Positions 37,373 through 49,790 of a stretch of 64,000 bases of DNA are shown one piece after another. Under the pieces are notes generated by a model. The model was not told the origin of the DNA, made no database searches, and was given only the letters and a program-made list of their open reading frames with translations. The stretch spans positions 12,472,531 through 12,536,530 of the forward strand of contig NC_134422.1 in the NCBI RefSeq assembly GCF_030867145.1, read 5' to 3'. Numbering within the stretch: the stretch's first letter is position 1; the number at the start of each line of letters is the position of its first letter. This stretch comes from Opisthocomus hoazin (taxonomy: Eukaryota; Chordata; Aves; Opisthocomiformes; Opisthocomidae). The translations under genes and the position numbers were made by a program.

Positions 37373-38560
37373 TAGTTGTAGTGGAGGAAAAGAAGGTTAT
37401 AAGGAGTAGTCAGCATGGATTCACCAAGAGGAAATCATGCCTGACCAATCTGATAGCTTTCTATGATGGCATGACTGCCTGGGTAGATGAGGGGAGAGCC
37501 GTGGATGTTGTCTACTAGACTTCAGCAAGGCTTTTGACACTGTCTCCCATAACATCCTCCTAGGGAAGCTCAGGAAGTGTGGGCTGGATGAGTGGTCAGT
37601 GAGGTGGATTGAGAATTGGCTGAATGGCAGAACTCAGAGGGTTGTCATCAGCGGCACTGAGTCTAGTTGGAGGCCAGTAACTAGTGATGTCCTCCAGGGG
37701 TCAGTACTGGGCCCAGTCTTGTTTAACTTCTTCATCAATGACCTGGATGAAGAGTTGGAACATAACCTCAGCAAGTTTGCTGATGACACCAAACTGGGAG
37801 GAGTGGCTGATACACCTGAAGGCTGTGCTGCCATTCAGCGAGACCTGGACAGGCTGGAGAGTTCGGCAGAGAGGAACCTGATGAGGTTCAACAAGGGCAA
37901 GTGCAGGGTCCTGCACCTGGGGAGGAACAACCTCATGCATCAGTATAGGCTTGGGGTGGACCTGCTGGAGAGCAGCTCTGCGGAGAGGGACCTGGGTGTC
38001 CTGGTGGACGACAGGTTGACCATGAGCCAGCAGTGTGCCCTGGCTGCCAAGAAAGCTAATGGGATCCTAGGATGCATTAGGAGGAGTGTGGCCAGCAGGT
38101 TGAGGGAGGTTCTCCTTCCCCTTTACACTGCCCTGGTGAGGCCCCATCTGGAGTACTCTGTCCAGTTCTGGGCTCCCCAGTTCAAGAAAGATGAGGAGCT
38201 ACTGGAGAGAGTCCAGCGGAGGGCTACGAGGATGACGAGGGGACTGGAGCATCTGTCCTATGAGGAAAGGCTGAGGGAGCTGGGCTTGTTCAGCCTGAAG
38301 AAGAGAAGGCTGCGAGGGGACCTTATAAATATCTGAAGGGTGGGGCCAAACTCTTTTCAGTGGTGCCCAGTGACAGGACAAGGGGCAATGGGCACAAACT
38401 GAAGCAGAGGAAGTTCCGTCTGAACACGAGGAAGAACTTCTTCCCTCTGAGGGTGACGGAGCACTGAAACAGGCTGCCCAGGGAGGTTGTGGAGTCTCCT
38501 TCTCTGGAGATATTCAAGACCCACCTGGACAAGGTCCTGTGCAGCCTGCTGTAGGTGACC
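37373..38560 (+). pseudogene. CR1 ORF2 reverse-transcriptase remnant
   Basis: In the intact family ORF2 encodes an endonuclease-reverse transcriptase that copies CR1 RNA at the target site. Here the endonuclease and the first part of the RT are missing. The RT frame opens with QHGFTK (about 37,410), then loses one base at about 37,515 ([16 protein letters not shown] junction). It continues open to 38,336 with the catalytic FADD box at 37,776-37,787 and LGVLVDD further on. In the conserved PQG turn a Leu replaces the Pro (VLQGSVLGP). A short internal deletion near 38,336 shifts the frame, and TGA replaces the Trp codon of HWNRLP at about 38,466. It is non-functional. Confidence 0.9.
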
Positions 38561-38641
38561 CTGCTTGGGCAGGGGGGTTGGACTAGATGATCCACAGAGG
38601 TCCCTTCCAACCCCTACCATTCTGTGATTCTGTGATTCTGT
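37373..38641 (+). mobile_element. CR1 LINE, 5'-truncated, relatively young copy
   Basis: About 1.27 kb of the 3' half of a bird-type CR1. The element enters within the reverse transcriptase ([15 protein letters not shown]) and runs through the RT core and thumb. It then has the ORF2 C-terminus ([20 protein letters not shown]) and the 3' UTR (GGTTGGACTAGATGATCC), ending with tandem ATTCTGTG units. CR1 targets this terminal repeat for reverse transcription and rarely leaves target duplications; none is visible. Its frame is largely readable, so it is much younger than the other CR1 copies except the fragment at 10,828-11,113, which is in the opposite orientation 27 kb away. Confidence 0.96.
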
Positions 38642-40049
38642 AGCAGCTAATACTTAAGGAGTGGATCCAAGATCCCTCTAGACTGAAGATTAGAAACCTG
38701 TTCATGTTGCTATACAAGGTACTAACGAACAGAGCTCCTGGGCTAAGAAGTTTCCACTTGCAAACACAAAGGTCTCATCTCAAAGAGAAGAGGAACTCTG
38801 TCCTGGAAAGATGAAATACCCTGACAAAGGTCCCTGTAGTTACCCCTTCTTACACAAACTGATAATGGCTCAACTTATGTCTTCTGAGTCTGGGGCATTA
38901 CTACCAATACACGCTTTTCTTTCCCTAACTTGTTTTAACACTCTAGTCAACAAAACAGAAAGTTGGTTACCAGGGAGATGGCAGAGACCTTCCCTGTGCT
39001 ATGGAGAGAGTGTGCGTGCAGATTCTGTTCCTAGGATAAAACTATAGTTCTGCCTTCCAAGAGCCTTTGAGAATAATTTTCTCTCACTTGCTATCCAGGC
39101 AAGCAGTATTCAACCTGTAGATATGGTATCTTATAAGTGTCCTGAGCCATTTCTTTCGGAACCCAGTGTTGCATGCACAGAACCCGGAAGCTCTTAGCGG
39201 GTGAGGAAAAAAGCAAGTATCCTTTGAGGTATATATGGAACAGTTATTTGTTTGTTAAGAGTGGATTAATACTGGTCAATATTTGTCTGAGTTAACACTG
39301 AAAAACTAGTGAAATAGGAGGGTTTTTTCTACTTCCAAAGGAATCTATATTAGTTTTGCTTGTTCTGGTTGTTTAAAATGAGAAAACGACTTAGTCATGT
39401 CACGAGGGATAAAATCATTAAAGACAATGAATAATCTTGCAAAGGAAGTGTCCCTCTGTGAAACCTGACACTAGTAGGGTTTTTTCTTTTGTGTGTGGGG
39501 ATATATTTATGTTCTCCCCTTCCATCCTTAGTCACCTCTCTACTTCTAAGTGACGTAGAAAATGTTGGTGCCAAAAAATAGCTAGAAGAAATATTGATAA
39601 ATGTGGGAATCACTTACTTGGAGGCAAATTAGAAGGCAGATGGTTTTCATCTGTTCTGTTAACTTGGGAGGGGAGTGTGTGGGTGAGAGTACTTGAGGCT
39701 ATTGATTTATGTCTCCATATCATGCTCTTGGAGAAGGGCAAAAAATAGGAGTGCTGAGAGTGAGAATCAAGCACACAGCACTTCTTCGGTCTTCTGTTCA
39801 TTATAGATTGACTTTTAAGAAATGGAGGGAATGGAGGGGTTTTGCAGCTTTTTGTCTCTGACATGGCAAATGTCTTAAGTGCTAGGGATGATACGAAACT
39901 AATTCACGGTATGCTTTACTCCCAGAACAACTTTCTACTTCAAAAATTTTATTGAAGTGGAATGAATGTTCTCCTGTGTTTACAGCATTGGGGGAGAAGT
40001 GGTGCTGAGCATGGTGTCCGTGTTAATTCTAGATTGACTATGGGAAAGC
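38642..40049. other. AT-rich stretch, no gene recognised
   Basis: No ORF with recognisable content and no clear repeat apart from the flanking CR1 elements. Confidence 0.55.
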
Positions 40050-40840
40050 TATTGTAATAATAAATACAACTGAGGATCTGAGACTCCCCATGCAATATGT
40101 TAATGGAGAATGTAATTTAAATTCCTATGTGGAGTAAGTGGTTTTGGTGTTACTGTGGATAGTTCTTTCAAATTGTCAGTTCCATGGGTGGCCAAGTAAC
40201 AAAGTTAGGAATTATAGTACAGAATAATCCAGAAACATTTATTCTGGCATTTTCAAAACCCATATCTGCAGCTCTGACTGTAACTCAGAGAAGCGTGACA
40301 GAACTGAGAAGGACTGAGAGATGGGCAGAAACATCAGAGGTATGGAATGACATCATAGGACCAGAGAGTAAACTAGGACTCTTTAGTTCGGAAAAAATCT
40401 TGGTTGGAGGCTGAGGGTGTCCTAAAATCAGTAATGGTGTGGAGAAGGTAAATAAGGAATAATCAGTCATAGCTTCATTTGAATTAAGGCAGAACTCAGT
40501 AAAACTCAGACAACAAGCTTGAAACAAGTCTTATTTTTGTATTTTGTTTTTTTCAATACAAGGCATGTGCAATTGATAGTGGAACTCACTGCAATAAAAT
40601 GTCAAGAAGGCCAAAATGGGTTCAGGAAGAGATTAAAATCATAGAGGTTAAAATCAAGGAGTATGAAACATGGTGGTCTGGCTTCTTAAGTCCATAAACT
40701 GCTGATTGCCAGAAGCCAGGAGGGTGTATTTGGGAAAGAATTGCTATAAACTTACTCTGGCTTTATGTGTTCTTTCCTAAGGCAAGTGCTACTGATGGTC
40801 ACTGAAGGTAGGATATGCAGAAGAATGAGATATTGGGGCA
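40050..40840 (+). mobile_element. Ancient CR1 LINE remnant, plus strand
   Basis: Successive segments follow old amniote CR1 ORF2 and 3' UTR. A 'gttactgtggatagttctttc' part (about 40,150) corresponds to the GV(I/T)VDSSF region, followed by an 'aagttaggaattat' part. 'CTAGGACTCTTTAGTTCGGA' (about 40,373) corresponds to LGLFSSE. 'aatggtgtggagaaggtaaa' comes next, and then 'GTGGAACTCACTGCAATAAA' (about 40,580). The tail has 'tgattgccagaagccagg' and 'gctactgatggtcactgaag', as in the long 3' UTR of the old subfamilies. It has many indels and no open ORF2 frame. Confidence 0.75.
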
Positions 40841-43800
40841 TTTTTATGGCTCGCTTTCCAACATCTCTAGCTGTCTGATTCCATTTACAGACATGATATT
40901 TTGGTAACATTCCATGGTAATGATCAAACTGTATACTTATATTTATTCTATACTCATACATCAAGGCATACAGTAGACCTGTCTGCCAGAGCATCATCCA
41001 GGAACATCTCTGAGTCACCTATTCTGTGTGACTCCATGAATTCCATGAAAGCGACTGATCTGTGAGGTGCTGATCCCAGTTCTGTTTTGTCTCTTTTGCA
41101 GCATCTATACACTCCCTTCAGCTTCACCTGCTGTTGCTTTAATCATCTTGGAAGCCTTTCCCACTTCAATAAATAGAAGTTATTTACTTTTGTTATCTAG
41201 CTAATTTAGCTGTTGCTTTTCTAGTTGGGACCTGTCCAGCTGCTAACCTTTCTGTTTGTCCAGTTTCAGTTTTAAGTATTCCTCCCTTGAAATAATGGGG
41301 GTGGGGGGTGGGGGGGTGGAGTTTCCAGCTTTTGTCATGGAAGGGATGGAAGTGTGCTCTGGTTTGTGTTTGTGAATTTGAAGGAAGCGATACTGTAAGC
41401 TGTTAGTTCTGTAAAGCTCCTTTGACAAGTGACAGACAATTGTATTTCACATGGGCAAAATGCACATGAGATTTTGTTGTTCTGGATTTTGCTTGTTTAA
41501 TGCTGTAACTGCCATGAGTGAATTCCAGGTCAATGGCAATGTCACATTACGGTGTGTGAGCCAGTGCAGGGAAGTTGCAGGGACATGCTGGTTCGTTAAC
41601 CTCTGTAGTGGTATGCTCAGAAAGTGTGTATATTTTTGCTGCTGTCCAAAAGACTGGGAGTGGGAACTTGGAAGTTTCCCACTACAATCAATAGGAAACC
41701 CGCAAGTACTTAGGAATGAGAATTGCCTGCCTTTCTGGTATCTGGCCCACTGCCTATTTTTGTGGTTTATTTAATAATCCAGCTTTCACACTCCTCTGGG
41801 GGTGTAGAGGTAACAGCTTTCTTCCCTGGCCATGTATATTAAAATACATCTTGCATACAGGGTTATGTATGTTCACACTAGGAAAGCATTCTTCAGAGAG
41901 CTGAGGAAATTTTTGTGCCTTCCTAAGAAGGATGTCGTGTTGAAAAATGCTGTCCTGAGGAAAACGAAAGAACTGTGGCTTAAACACAGGACTTTTAAAC
42001 CAACGAGGCAGGCTTCCTTGAAAAGGACTAGCTGAAGTTTGGAGGCTAGACAGGTAACACAGTTATACTCTATTTTCTATGACCAGAAGTTTTCCAACTA
42101 ACTTTCTAGCTTTTGTAGTTGTGAAGAAATTTAAAGAGTGCAGTAACTGCTGCAGCCATAGCCACCTGAGTTGGCAGGCAGCTTGAAACAATAAGCCTTG
42201 AGGTGTGAATTCCTCTCATTCATTCAATGGATGGCTAATTCAAATGGCATTGATACAACTTTAAAGGTGAACATTAACCGTTTCATTGTGCATCAAAGCA
42301 GCTAGAAAAACAGGAGGGTATGTAATGACGGTGAGTACTATTCTGTTAGACAGTCTCTTAACGGCACAGGGTGAGCTAAACACTTGGCTTCTGAGTATCT
42401 GTGCAGCTCTGGTCTGCTCAATTAACGTAACATTAGCTATGAAGAGAATAAAGAAAAAGGGAATAACAGACCTTTGTAATAACATTTCAAATGGAGTTAG
42501 TCATAGATTTGTCTGCTGGCAGTCTCCTGCTCACCGAAGTATTTGACACCCTTGGCATGCAAAAAGGTTTGCCTACTTGCTGGATTTGGGGTTGTTACCT
42601 ATCTAGTCTGAAGGAGGAGAGACCAGGTATGCTTCTTACCTGATAAGCAGAAGTTTGAGATAGGGAAGTGCATGCTTTATTTTCTTGCTGGCAGAAGTGA
42701 AGAGTGATTTATAATCTTTGTTTAGCACAATATGATTAGTTTGAGAGGTAGAGTGGTGTTGCTGTGTAGTCTGGCTCGGGAAGAATTGGCATGCCCTTTA
42801 AAAATGGTTTTGTGCTCGTCTGAGTTACAGAACATGGAAGAAATTCACTGTATGAGCTTTTATTTTAAGGCAACTCCAGCTGCTAAATAATCATTCTGGG
42901 AGGCTGAGATGTATCTAAAAATCTCCTTTATCTTTCCTCTATATCGAACATGACTTAATTGCTCTAATTACAGGTTGTTTTTGGTATTTTTCAAATTGCT
43001 GTTATGTTAAAGGACTTCAGTGTCATATTTCGGGGAATAGACTGCTAGCCTCAAAGTGCTTCAGTCTGGAATGAAGTCAAGCAGTATGAAAGTAGAACAG
43101 GAAAGTAGTAAAGCCTTCCAAGACATTCAGTGTAAATATATTGTCCAGGATAAAGAACTCTTGGATTTGTATGGAAGTTAGTTCTGCAGAAACCAGGAGC
43201 CTTTGGCAACTGCCGGCAATATGGGAATATTAATTTGAATATTTATAATTAGTTATAGCAAAATCCTCTTAGGCTGTGTCCTCCCTTTACAGAAGCTTCT
43301 TGAAAGCAGTTTCTCCTTGTCCAAATCCATTTGAACATTAATGACATAGCTGATTTTTGCCAAGAGGCCTGGAAGGTCAAATAGCAGATCTAATCCAGAA
43401 TACACTTACTGGACAAAATGATCTTAATCCTGTTTGCTGGGCCTTCAACAGGCCTGCAGTTACCCCAGGAAGTTCGAATCACTTCTGGGTCTGAATTGCC
43501 TTGGGTACCTATTGTCGAGCACTGGTGTTCAAAAAGTATGCTGAAGGGTTTTCCATCCCAGCTCAATGGGTTTGTTAATATGTGTCCTACTTTTTGTCTA
43601 GAAACTCAAAAACAGTGAAATAGACAGTGCAGCTTTCATGTGTATACGTAAAACAATGTCAGGGCCACCTTAAAATCTGCCTAGTTTCACACTCTGCCCT
43701 GAGTCATTACTTTCCCTGGTGTATCACATGTACTTTCCAAAGGAAGGGGCCAAATGCTGTGAAATTTATTGGAAAGGTTTAAAATCTTTGACCTGTTCTA

Positions 43801-46800
43801 TGTTCCACTTGTTCCTGTTTTTCTTAGACTCTCTACAATTGGTAATTCCATTCAGTCTGTCCCATATTCTTCTAATGAGTTGCCTCCTAGATATTTTTCC
43901 ATTTGGCTGTTCTTGGAGGCTTCTTGTTGCCACAAACTCCTAAACTGGTTCATTTTCATGACTTGTAAGTGTTACGGATTTTTTTAAGGGTGGCCATTAT
44001 TTCCCAAACTCTCGATTCATTTTGCCAATGTCTGAATCTGACAGCTGCCCAGTCCTTTAAGCTGATGCAGTGTCTACTACTGCCCTAGTCGATCCAGCTG
44101 ACCCAGCATCCCACCTCAGAGATGGCTGCACTTCAGGGCTGAGTGTGACAATGCATATAGAAAACTACAATACCTGGAAAGCAGCTCGGGACAAAAAGGG
44201 CACATGAATGTGTCAGATATTAATGCCAGTGTTCCTGGAGGCCTTGCTGTCTCCCCAGTAAAACAGGTCTAGAGATTGGCTTTGTTTCCCTGTGGCTGAA
44301 TTCAGCCAAGATCATTCCTATCCAACTTCTTAAGTGACTTGAAAACACTGAAATGAATTGCTTTAAACCCTAATAAGTAATTTCTGTTACCGAGAAGGAT
44401 GTATTCACTGCCAGCATGGTACTGGTGCTGAAAGTGGATTACATTAACCTTTTGTTTGAAATCAATTGAGTTTACCACACCACTTCAAAGTCTTTAGAGC
44501 TTTAAAATAGAGCCAGCAGAAACTGTTTAACAAGTCAATGCTGCCCTGGGATTTGCATTGTTCTGTCTTTAGTTGTGAGAGGGAAAGACTTCATTTTCTT
44601 GTACTTTCACTTCACCCAGGGAGAGTGGTGCAGAACAATAAGCAGCCTATTCAGTTTTGCCTTGCCACTGGTTTGCTAGGTTTTACCTGGGTGCAGATGC
44701 CTCCTTACACAATGAATTGCAATTTTTCCACAGTTTCAGAGTGCTCTCGCTTTAAAGATTGATTTGTTGTTAGATTGCACTGTCCTTTTGGATTATTTCA
44801 CTTTTCAAAACTTTAGTTATAATGAAGAATCCCTTAAAATGAGTCTATGGATGAGTGGAGACTTTTGGACTTCATACATTAACTACTTATTCCTGTTGTA
44901 CAAAGGGCAGCACATTCTTTCAGTGACCCAGGGAAAACAAGAGCATTGGTTTAAAGTGTGGATGATACTCTACCATTTCAAATTCATGGATCTCTCGGTC
45001 ACTGTATGTGTGCTGGTGAAACTAACAAACCAGGAAGCGTTAGTTTAAACATCAACCACTGCTTCTGAGGTGGGGGAAGCATTTTCTATGAAATAAGGGC
45101 TTCTCTTTAACCCACACACAATGAAAAGACTTCAGTCAACTGGAGTAGGCAGAAGGGGAAGCAGAGAGTGAGCGGGTGAGTACCATTGTTTCACCAAATG
45201 TTTGTCTTTGCCATCTCATTTGTGGCTCAAGCAGTGAGGAAGCTGAAGCAAGCAACAAGGTGCCTTTTACCTTAGTGAAAGGCTACACCAGTCTTGGCCC
45301 ACTTTTGAACCTTCCTTGGTCTGTTCTGCTCCAACTCAGGAGTAAAACTTCCGTATTCTTCAAGGGCCACTGACTTGGAAGAAGATGAAGTGAAACATCA
45401 ACCCTGTGGAAATAAAAATCACAGCTCTTTCCTTTTTAGTACTGGACTAGTTTAATGTCTAGTTCGAGGAGAAAGTGTAGGGACAGGGTTACTCACAGTG
45501 TCTGTCAAAATTGCAACAGATAATGAAGAGCGATACGCATTCAAATCAAGCCTGACTCCTGGTGTGTTGAGCATGCAGATTTTTCTGTGTCTTTGTCACA
45601 GAAGGAACCCCAGACAGTTTTTGATTTTCCTCAAGGACAGGAGAAAGGGGAGACAGACTTATTATACTCTTACTATTAAAAGACCTTTTAAATGCATCAA
45701 CACACTTCTCATGCATTTCACATACATGAAGTCCTGTGGAAGACTAAGGTTCAATGCTGGTGTGTGATTCAGGCAGCTGTGGACTCCTGGGTCCTGACTA
45801 CTTTGAGGTAAGTTAAGGCTGCTTTTGCACTTTTTTTTCTTCCTGACCTCTTTCAGATTAGACTGTTTCCATGAGATCCTTTAGCTGTGACAAAGGTGCT
45901 ATTTTCTTAAATGCTTTTGCCAGAAAAGTCCTCATTCATCCCATCCCATTAACGTCTTAGCTTTTTCAGAGGAACATGAAGAGACCTTGGTTGTCCTGCT
46001 CTTACATGCGGTATCTCTGACACTTAACACAAGGCTCTGCCTTGTTGCACAAACAGAAGCAAAGTTAGAGTAGTACGGCAACTTGAAGCGCTGAAGCTCT
46101 GGACTGCCCATGGTATTTGCTGCTCAGAGCTCAGAGCTTCTTCGTTTATATAGCAAATGCACTAAGTACTAGTGGTGGGACCAAACAGATCTTGGTGTAT
46201 GTGTGGAAGTGATAGTTAATGGATAAAACAGTGTGCCTTCATCTGTAACTGTTGTTTCTATAAAGCTTACATACAGGTTTCTTTCATCAATGTTTCACAG
46301 TACTAGCAAAGACAAAGAGATTTAAATATCAAGTGAGAAAATGTTGAACTGGATTTTATACTCCGAACCTTTATCTTATGATTTTTAATGTCTCTGCGTT
46401 CTAGGGTGCATAGCATTGATAAGACTGGAGCTTGTGAGCGAAGGATACTTATTTTTGCTTTTTCCTGAATACTGGTGTAGGGAAAGGGGAGGGGGGGTGG
46501 TGCATGTAATAAAACCAGGCCTTGTGCTTAGATCTTGGAAAAACATGCTAGTATCACAAAATGGCTTTGAATGAACAATAACTGATATTTACAAATAGTT
46601 ACTTCTGTTGGAGTGCAATTTGCATCCTAACACAAGCTCTTCATTATAAACACTGTTTCCCTGTGCTGGTATAGAAGATGCATCAGTGCTTCATGCTGCC
46701 AAGCACTGTGGTTTTTCAGAAGGAAGAAAAAGGCTTAATGCTATTTGTTCAACCCAGCCAGAGATCTACTGTTTATAATCTGAAATATCGTAAAATGTGT

Positions 46801-49189
46801 TTTCAATTACCTCGTGCATATTTTTAAAGAATTAAATTTCCATCAAAGGATTTTGTGAGCTGTTTGATCTCACTGTGTCTGAAGAGCCCAATCCGACTGG
46901 AGATAGCTTTGTCTGAACACTTACAGCACAATTGTAACAAACGTGCCTTTTAAGTGTGTGTAACTTTAAAAGAAATCAGTCAATTTATTACTGAGAGAAG
47001 ACGATGGTGGGGGGCTGATTTCCAGTGTTAGCTGTGAAATGAGTAGTTAAAGACTAGATGCGTGAAGGGACTATGGTTCTTTGTGCTGTATGGCTGACTT
47101 AAGCTTTTATTTTCTTCTGTCTTAATCTGGATATAGTATTCTATTTTCCAGATGACTTTAAGTGTGAGACAGAGCCCTACCCTACTGTGAGAGCCTAGAA
47201 ACAAAAGACGTAGTATTTTTGTTGCACTGAAAAAAGACTGTTTGTGATGACATTGTGCTGGTCTCTGTACAAGCACAGATTCTTCACACGGAATTTCAAT
47301 ACATAAACCAAATATAAAAGAAGAAGAAGAGAATGAAAAATTAAATGGTTTTTTTTCCGAAATAGTGTCAGATGTTTGAATTCCTACTAGTTGATTGTTC
47401 TGCCTGCTAGAGCATGTTGGCTTTCCAGTGTCAGACTCTAAAGAGTTTAATGACGGAATTCAGATTGCTGCTGCTCCTGGGTGGAAACTGCATTTCCTAA
47501 ACTAGAAAGGCGAGGCAAAATGTTGAGAGGCCACAGTTTTGCTTTGTGTGCTGATACATTTTATGCAAAGATACACCTGTAAAAACTAGCTTGGGTGTCA
47601 AGAGTGATGATTAGTCCAGTGGATTAGCATGCTCGTGTTGCTATTTAACTTTGGGACTGGCCTGGATATGTCTGTAGAATGCTGTACTGCCCTGATTAGG
47701 CTTACATGAGATGTAAGAACACCTTTCGTGTTCCATTAAAGTAGCTGTTATGTTTCCTTTGTGAATGCAACTATTTAGAAGTAATTCTCCTGCAGTCAAG
47801 CATGTATGATGGTTTTTGATCTTTTTTCCCATCATCCTTTACTTCTGGGGAATCCTGACACGACCGAGTTTTTTTTACACATCTTGCTTCTTCCCAGCAC
47901 TTACTGCTCACCATAAATCCAGGTCTTGTTTCGGTTCGACTGAAGATTGGGCAGGTGTTTATGTTGCTATTTTTGTGTACTAATTTGCAGTCCCCTTTCG
48001 GAAAGCTAAATTTATCTGCATTTAACTAATTAACGAAGAGGCATACTACACCAAGTTAAAATGAAATTAAGTCAGGAACATTGAATTACATGTGTTTTTG
48101 TGGTGGCATTTGACCCCTCTTTTGCTGACATTGTAATTGTTACTTAGGAAATGCCTAGAATATCACAGATCGGTATCATGTTGAAAATAGGCAGCAGTAG
48201 GTGAAGCCTTAAAAAGACAAAGAGTCTTTCTATGCAGATGTCATCTGTACTGAGGAGAAGGAAAGAGAAAGCCAGACACTCTGTACAGCAACAGCACGGC
48301 TGTATCTAAACAGAAAGGGGCCTGTTTTTCTGAAGTTTCCAGCTAGTGATAGTAGAGGCAGTAATGAGATACAGAACTGCTTTCCATCTTACTCTGCCAA
48401 TTCAGCTCCAACAAAGATGCCAAATAAGTTTCCTTTTATGAGCTTTTCAGTAGAAAACAGCTTCAGCAAAATCCCTGCTCTTGTTTTTAAGCTGAAATTG
48501 TCTTTCCCACTTTGTGGTATTTGCTACCTGTCTGACTGTCATTAGCATTGTGCAATGGAAGATTTGTATAAATGATATGTATGGAAAATCGCTAAATCAT
48601 TCGCTACCTGTTTCTTCATGTTTCTGGAAGGGAAAGCTGTTACATCTCCAGGGATGTTTTTTCTATCAGCTGGATCTTCACTAATATGATTAGCAGGCTA
48701 AATGCTCCAAATAAATCCATCACTGGCATCAACATCATCAGAGCTGTATCTTGTTCATTTATCAATACACCAGTAAAAACCCAGTATTTGTTTCCACGAG
48801 TCAGTGGAAATGGACCAAATTCAGTACTTATTTTTATCCACACTGTTTCAGATTAGTGTTTCTACACAACACATGCAAAACCATGAATATCTTCTGACTT
48901 TTTCTTCTACTGGGAAATTCCCTCATATCAAAACCATCCTGACTGCAGTATACCATGTTCTGACCCTAGGTGAGTGGTTAATTCTAAGAACTTACACCAT
49001 GCAAGCTTCTGTGGGGCAGAGTGGGGTTTTTCTGCCATGTTTGTTTGGTTTTATATTTGGTTTTTTTAACCAATAATGTAAAGACCATGTATAATAATAT
49101 GTGCTAGTCTGGAACTTGTTGCAAGGCAGACTCATGTTTATCAACAGTCACTTGTTAGATCACGTATATGGGAGCAGAATGTGAGTTGC
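40841..49189. other. AT-rich stretch, no gene recognised
   Basis: About 8.3 kb without a supported gene. It contains a G-rich run (41,297-41,319), a donor-like GAG/GTAAGT at 45,807/45,808 without a convincing exon, and a second G-run near 46,488-46,500. Most ORFs are well under 100 codons, with none over 107, and no domain is recognised. Confidence 0.6.
41297..41319 (+). other. G-rich run with G-quadruplex potential
   Basis: Runs of 5, 6, 7 and 2 G are separated by single T bases. The long runs can be divided to give four G3 tracts with one-base loops, a favourable arrangement for an intramolecular G-quadruplex on the plus strand. No promoter or gene is visible next to it. Confidence 0.6.
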
Positions 49190-49790
49190 AGAAAATGGGA
49201 TGTTACATCTGAGAAAGCAGCTTTGGAAAGGTTTTGGGGCTAGTACTGGATAAACAATGAAATAAAGACTGTCATTGTGATGCTGTAGGCAGGAGATCTG
49301 ATTAAGCTCTTATTGAGATTTAGAGAAGGGAAAGAAACATCGAGGAGAGAGGTAGGGATGTTACTTTTTTGTAACACCACAAGACCATTATAAACTTACC
49401 ATATCCGATTCTAGTAGCCACAATTCACAAAGGAGGCTGAAATTGGAAAATATTCAGGAAAGAGATGAAATAATGATTCATTGCCTGGAAAAATGCCTTG
49501 AAGCCAGAGACTAAAGAAGCTCAGTCCATTTAACCTTTCAAAGGATAAAAATGTGACTAACTGCTTATAATTGTACCTGTGTGGACAGGAGGTTACTGAT
49601 GGTAGAATTAGACCCAGAGGTTGGAATCTGAAGGGGAGTTTAATTCTCATTAGAACTGAGATTTAAAATGCTTAACAATCTTAAAAAATAGTAATATGTC
49701 TTTAAAGACATCTTATGGTGACTGGATGTCTTATTTCAAGGATCTTAAATAAGTCGAGGAATTCTTGCATTATTTCTTTGGACTGTGTTT
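49190..49790 (+). mobile_element. Ancient CR1 LINE remnant, plus strand
   Basis: The segment 49,370-49,640 aligns by eye to the late ORF2 region of old CR1. It has 'aagaccattataaacttacc' (RP-L-Y region), a phenylalanine/Trp-Lys-like 'cacaattcacaaaggaggctg', and 'gaaataatgattcattgcctggaaaaatgcc'. These are followed by 'actaaagaagctcagtcc' (LKKLSPFNLSK) and 'ggttggaatctgaag'. A later 'gactggatgtcttatttcaa' fits the end of ORF2. It is frame-broken and strongly decayed. Outer limits are approximate. Confidence 0.65.

Noticed and set aside
43470..43500. GTTCGAATC word resembling a tRNA T-arm
   Set aside because: No matching acceptor, D or anticodon arms could be placed around it.
45771..45813. 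Mini-exon-like interval before GAG/GTAAGT
   Set aside because: It is only about 37 nt, with a weak acceptor and no supporting frame context. The GGACTCCTGGGTCCTG words may instead be old repeat sequence.
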